NCBI GenBank assembly: GCA_020466095.1
Contig: CM035808.1
Span: 75,075,188-75,139,187 of the forward strand
Reading direction: 5' to 3'
DNA length: 64,000 nt
Source: Chlorops oryzae
Lineage: Eukaryota; Arthropoda; Insecta; Diptera; Chloropidae
This document shows, piece by piece, positions 63,147 through 64,000 of this stretch; position 1 is the first letter of the stretch, and every line of letters starts with the position of its first letter. Both the position numbers and the translations under genes were made by a program. Under the pieces are notes generated by a model that saw nothing but the letters and a program-made list of their open reading frames with translations, was not told the DNA's origin and searched no databases.

Positions 63147-64000
63147 AATTTTCCTAAAAAGTGGATCAATTTCATGCAGGATAAAAAAAGATTATTGGAT
63201 TTTTGACAAACTGAAGTGAAGATATCAGCCTCCAAAGACAAGCCAAAATCGCTAACTATGTGATTATTAATTCAACGATAATTTCTTTAAAAAAAACAAA
63301 AAACAACAAAAAAAAATTACATACATGTCGACTTGTTTTACATATATAATACACAAAAAAAAGTTTCGAGAAATTTCAAGTACCCTCGTCTTTTTAGGTG
63401 TACGATTTGTAAAAGAATGACCCATATAAGAAATCGCGAGTACAGATTTAATTTTAATCAAGCAGACTGGAAAAAATTTCAAAAGTTTATTCACGAAAAG
63501 TTTACAAATTGGGATGAAATACTGCTAAATGACACAAGAGATATCGATCAATTAATAGATTTATTTTTTAATACTATAAACGAAGCCTTAGAACTCTTTG
63601 TACCTAAAAAAGGAGAAGAAACATCTTTTGTGATGAAATCCCGGGGTATATTTTAAATCTAATCAAAGTCCGGAACAAACATAGGATAGACTGGATTCGC
63701 TATAGAAATTCAGCTTCAAAGCATGAAATAAACAAAATTAACGCAGCGATTAAGCAGTATCTATTTCAACTAAGGAATCGGAAGTGGAATCAATTTATAA
63801 CTGAACTTCCAAAAGCATCTTCAAAGTTTAGGAAAATTGCTAAAACTATCAAGAAGAAATATAAAGGTTTACCTTTGCTTCAGGAAGATGGAACCAATTT
63901 TTTATGCTGATAGCGAAAAATGCAAAATTTTGGCCCAAAAGTTTTTTTGAATCATTCAATGTTATCAGGGCTCAGTAACCCAATTACAAAGGAGTTAGTT
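63147..64000 (+). repeat. Third copy of the Jockey region with palindrome arm
   Basis: It matches 46770-47623 at an offset of about 16377: the right arm of palindromic element 2 (to 63424), then ORF2 codons YRFNFNQADWKK through KKYKGLPLLQEDG to the window end. It shares with unit 2, and not unit 1, the insertion, GAAATTCAGC, GAACTTCC and GGAACCAATTTT. It is thus a later duplicate of unit 2 and presumably continues beyond the window. Confidence 0.88.

Overview
The window looks like an insect genome, most likely a higher fly. The evidence is the AT-rich composition and the repertoire of elements: Ty3/gypsy elements with tRNA-Lys and tRNA-Ser primer sites, a Drosophila-type copia element, Jockey, RTE and CR1-like non-LTR elements, an irritans-type mariner and a pogo-type transposon. 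I found no host gene with an intact reading frame and no rRNA, functional tRNA or CRISPR. Almost every base that can be assigned belongs to a transposable element. Elements are nested up to four deep and lie in both orientations, as expected of heterochromatin or a piRNA-cluster-like locus.

Layout. 1-1014: a short tandem repeat and unassigned DNA. 1017-16761: a pogo-type DNA transposon bounded by a TA duplication. It was broken by a Ty3/gypsy element (G1, 1347-7136) and the pair was then scrambled: a gag fragment, an inverted copy (8905-11880) and a second direct copy (11881-15855) sit between the two transposon ends. 16764-19693: the 5' half of another gypsy element (G3) on the minus strand, holding a short non-autonomous repeat. 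19694-28990: gypsy element G2, apparently inserted in the LTR of G3. It carries an intact mariner (20520-21808), a degraded gag-pol, a full-length protein tyrosine phosphatase-like pseudogene and a probable SINE.

29261-50224: a tandem duplication, unit 1 (29261-38042) and unit 2 (38043-50224). Each unit contains an RTE fragment, an unclassified promoter-like region and a copia element whose zinc-knuckle codons are split by a Jockey-clade LINE. Unit 2 later gained two large palindromic elements that share a terminal sequence, and it continues into the rest of copia pol and the 3' LTR (52621). 53220-54635: a second, minus-strand copia remnant. 54636-58032: a second G2-family copy. It was cut by a new gypsy-like element (G4, 58033 to about 61805) with SAP-like and zinc-knuckle Gag signatures. 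G4 is in turn cut by a CR1-like LINE (to about 63146). 63147-64000: a third copy of the Jockey region, carrying the same palindrome insertion as unit 2.

The only gene that looks translatable and functional is the mariner transposase (341 codons, complete DD34D). Everything else is broken. The most unusual item is the tyrosine phosphatase reading frame inside G2. It runs uninterrupted by frameshifts for about 867 bp and keeps the P-loop HCAAGIGRT, but has several stop codons.
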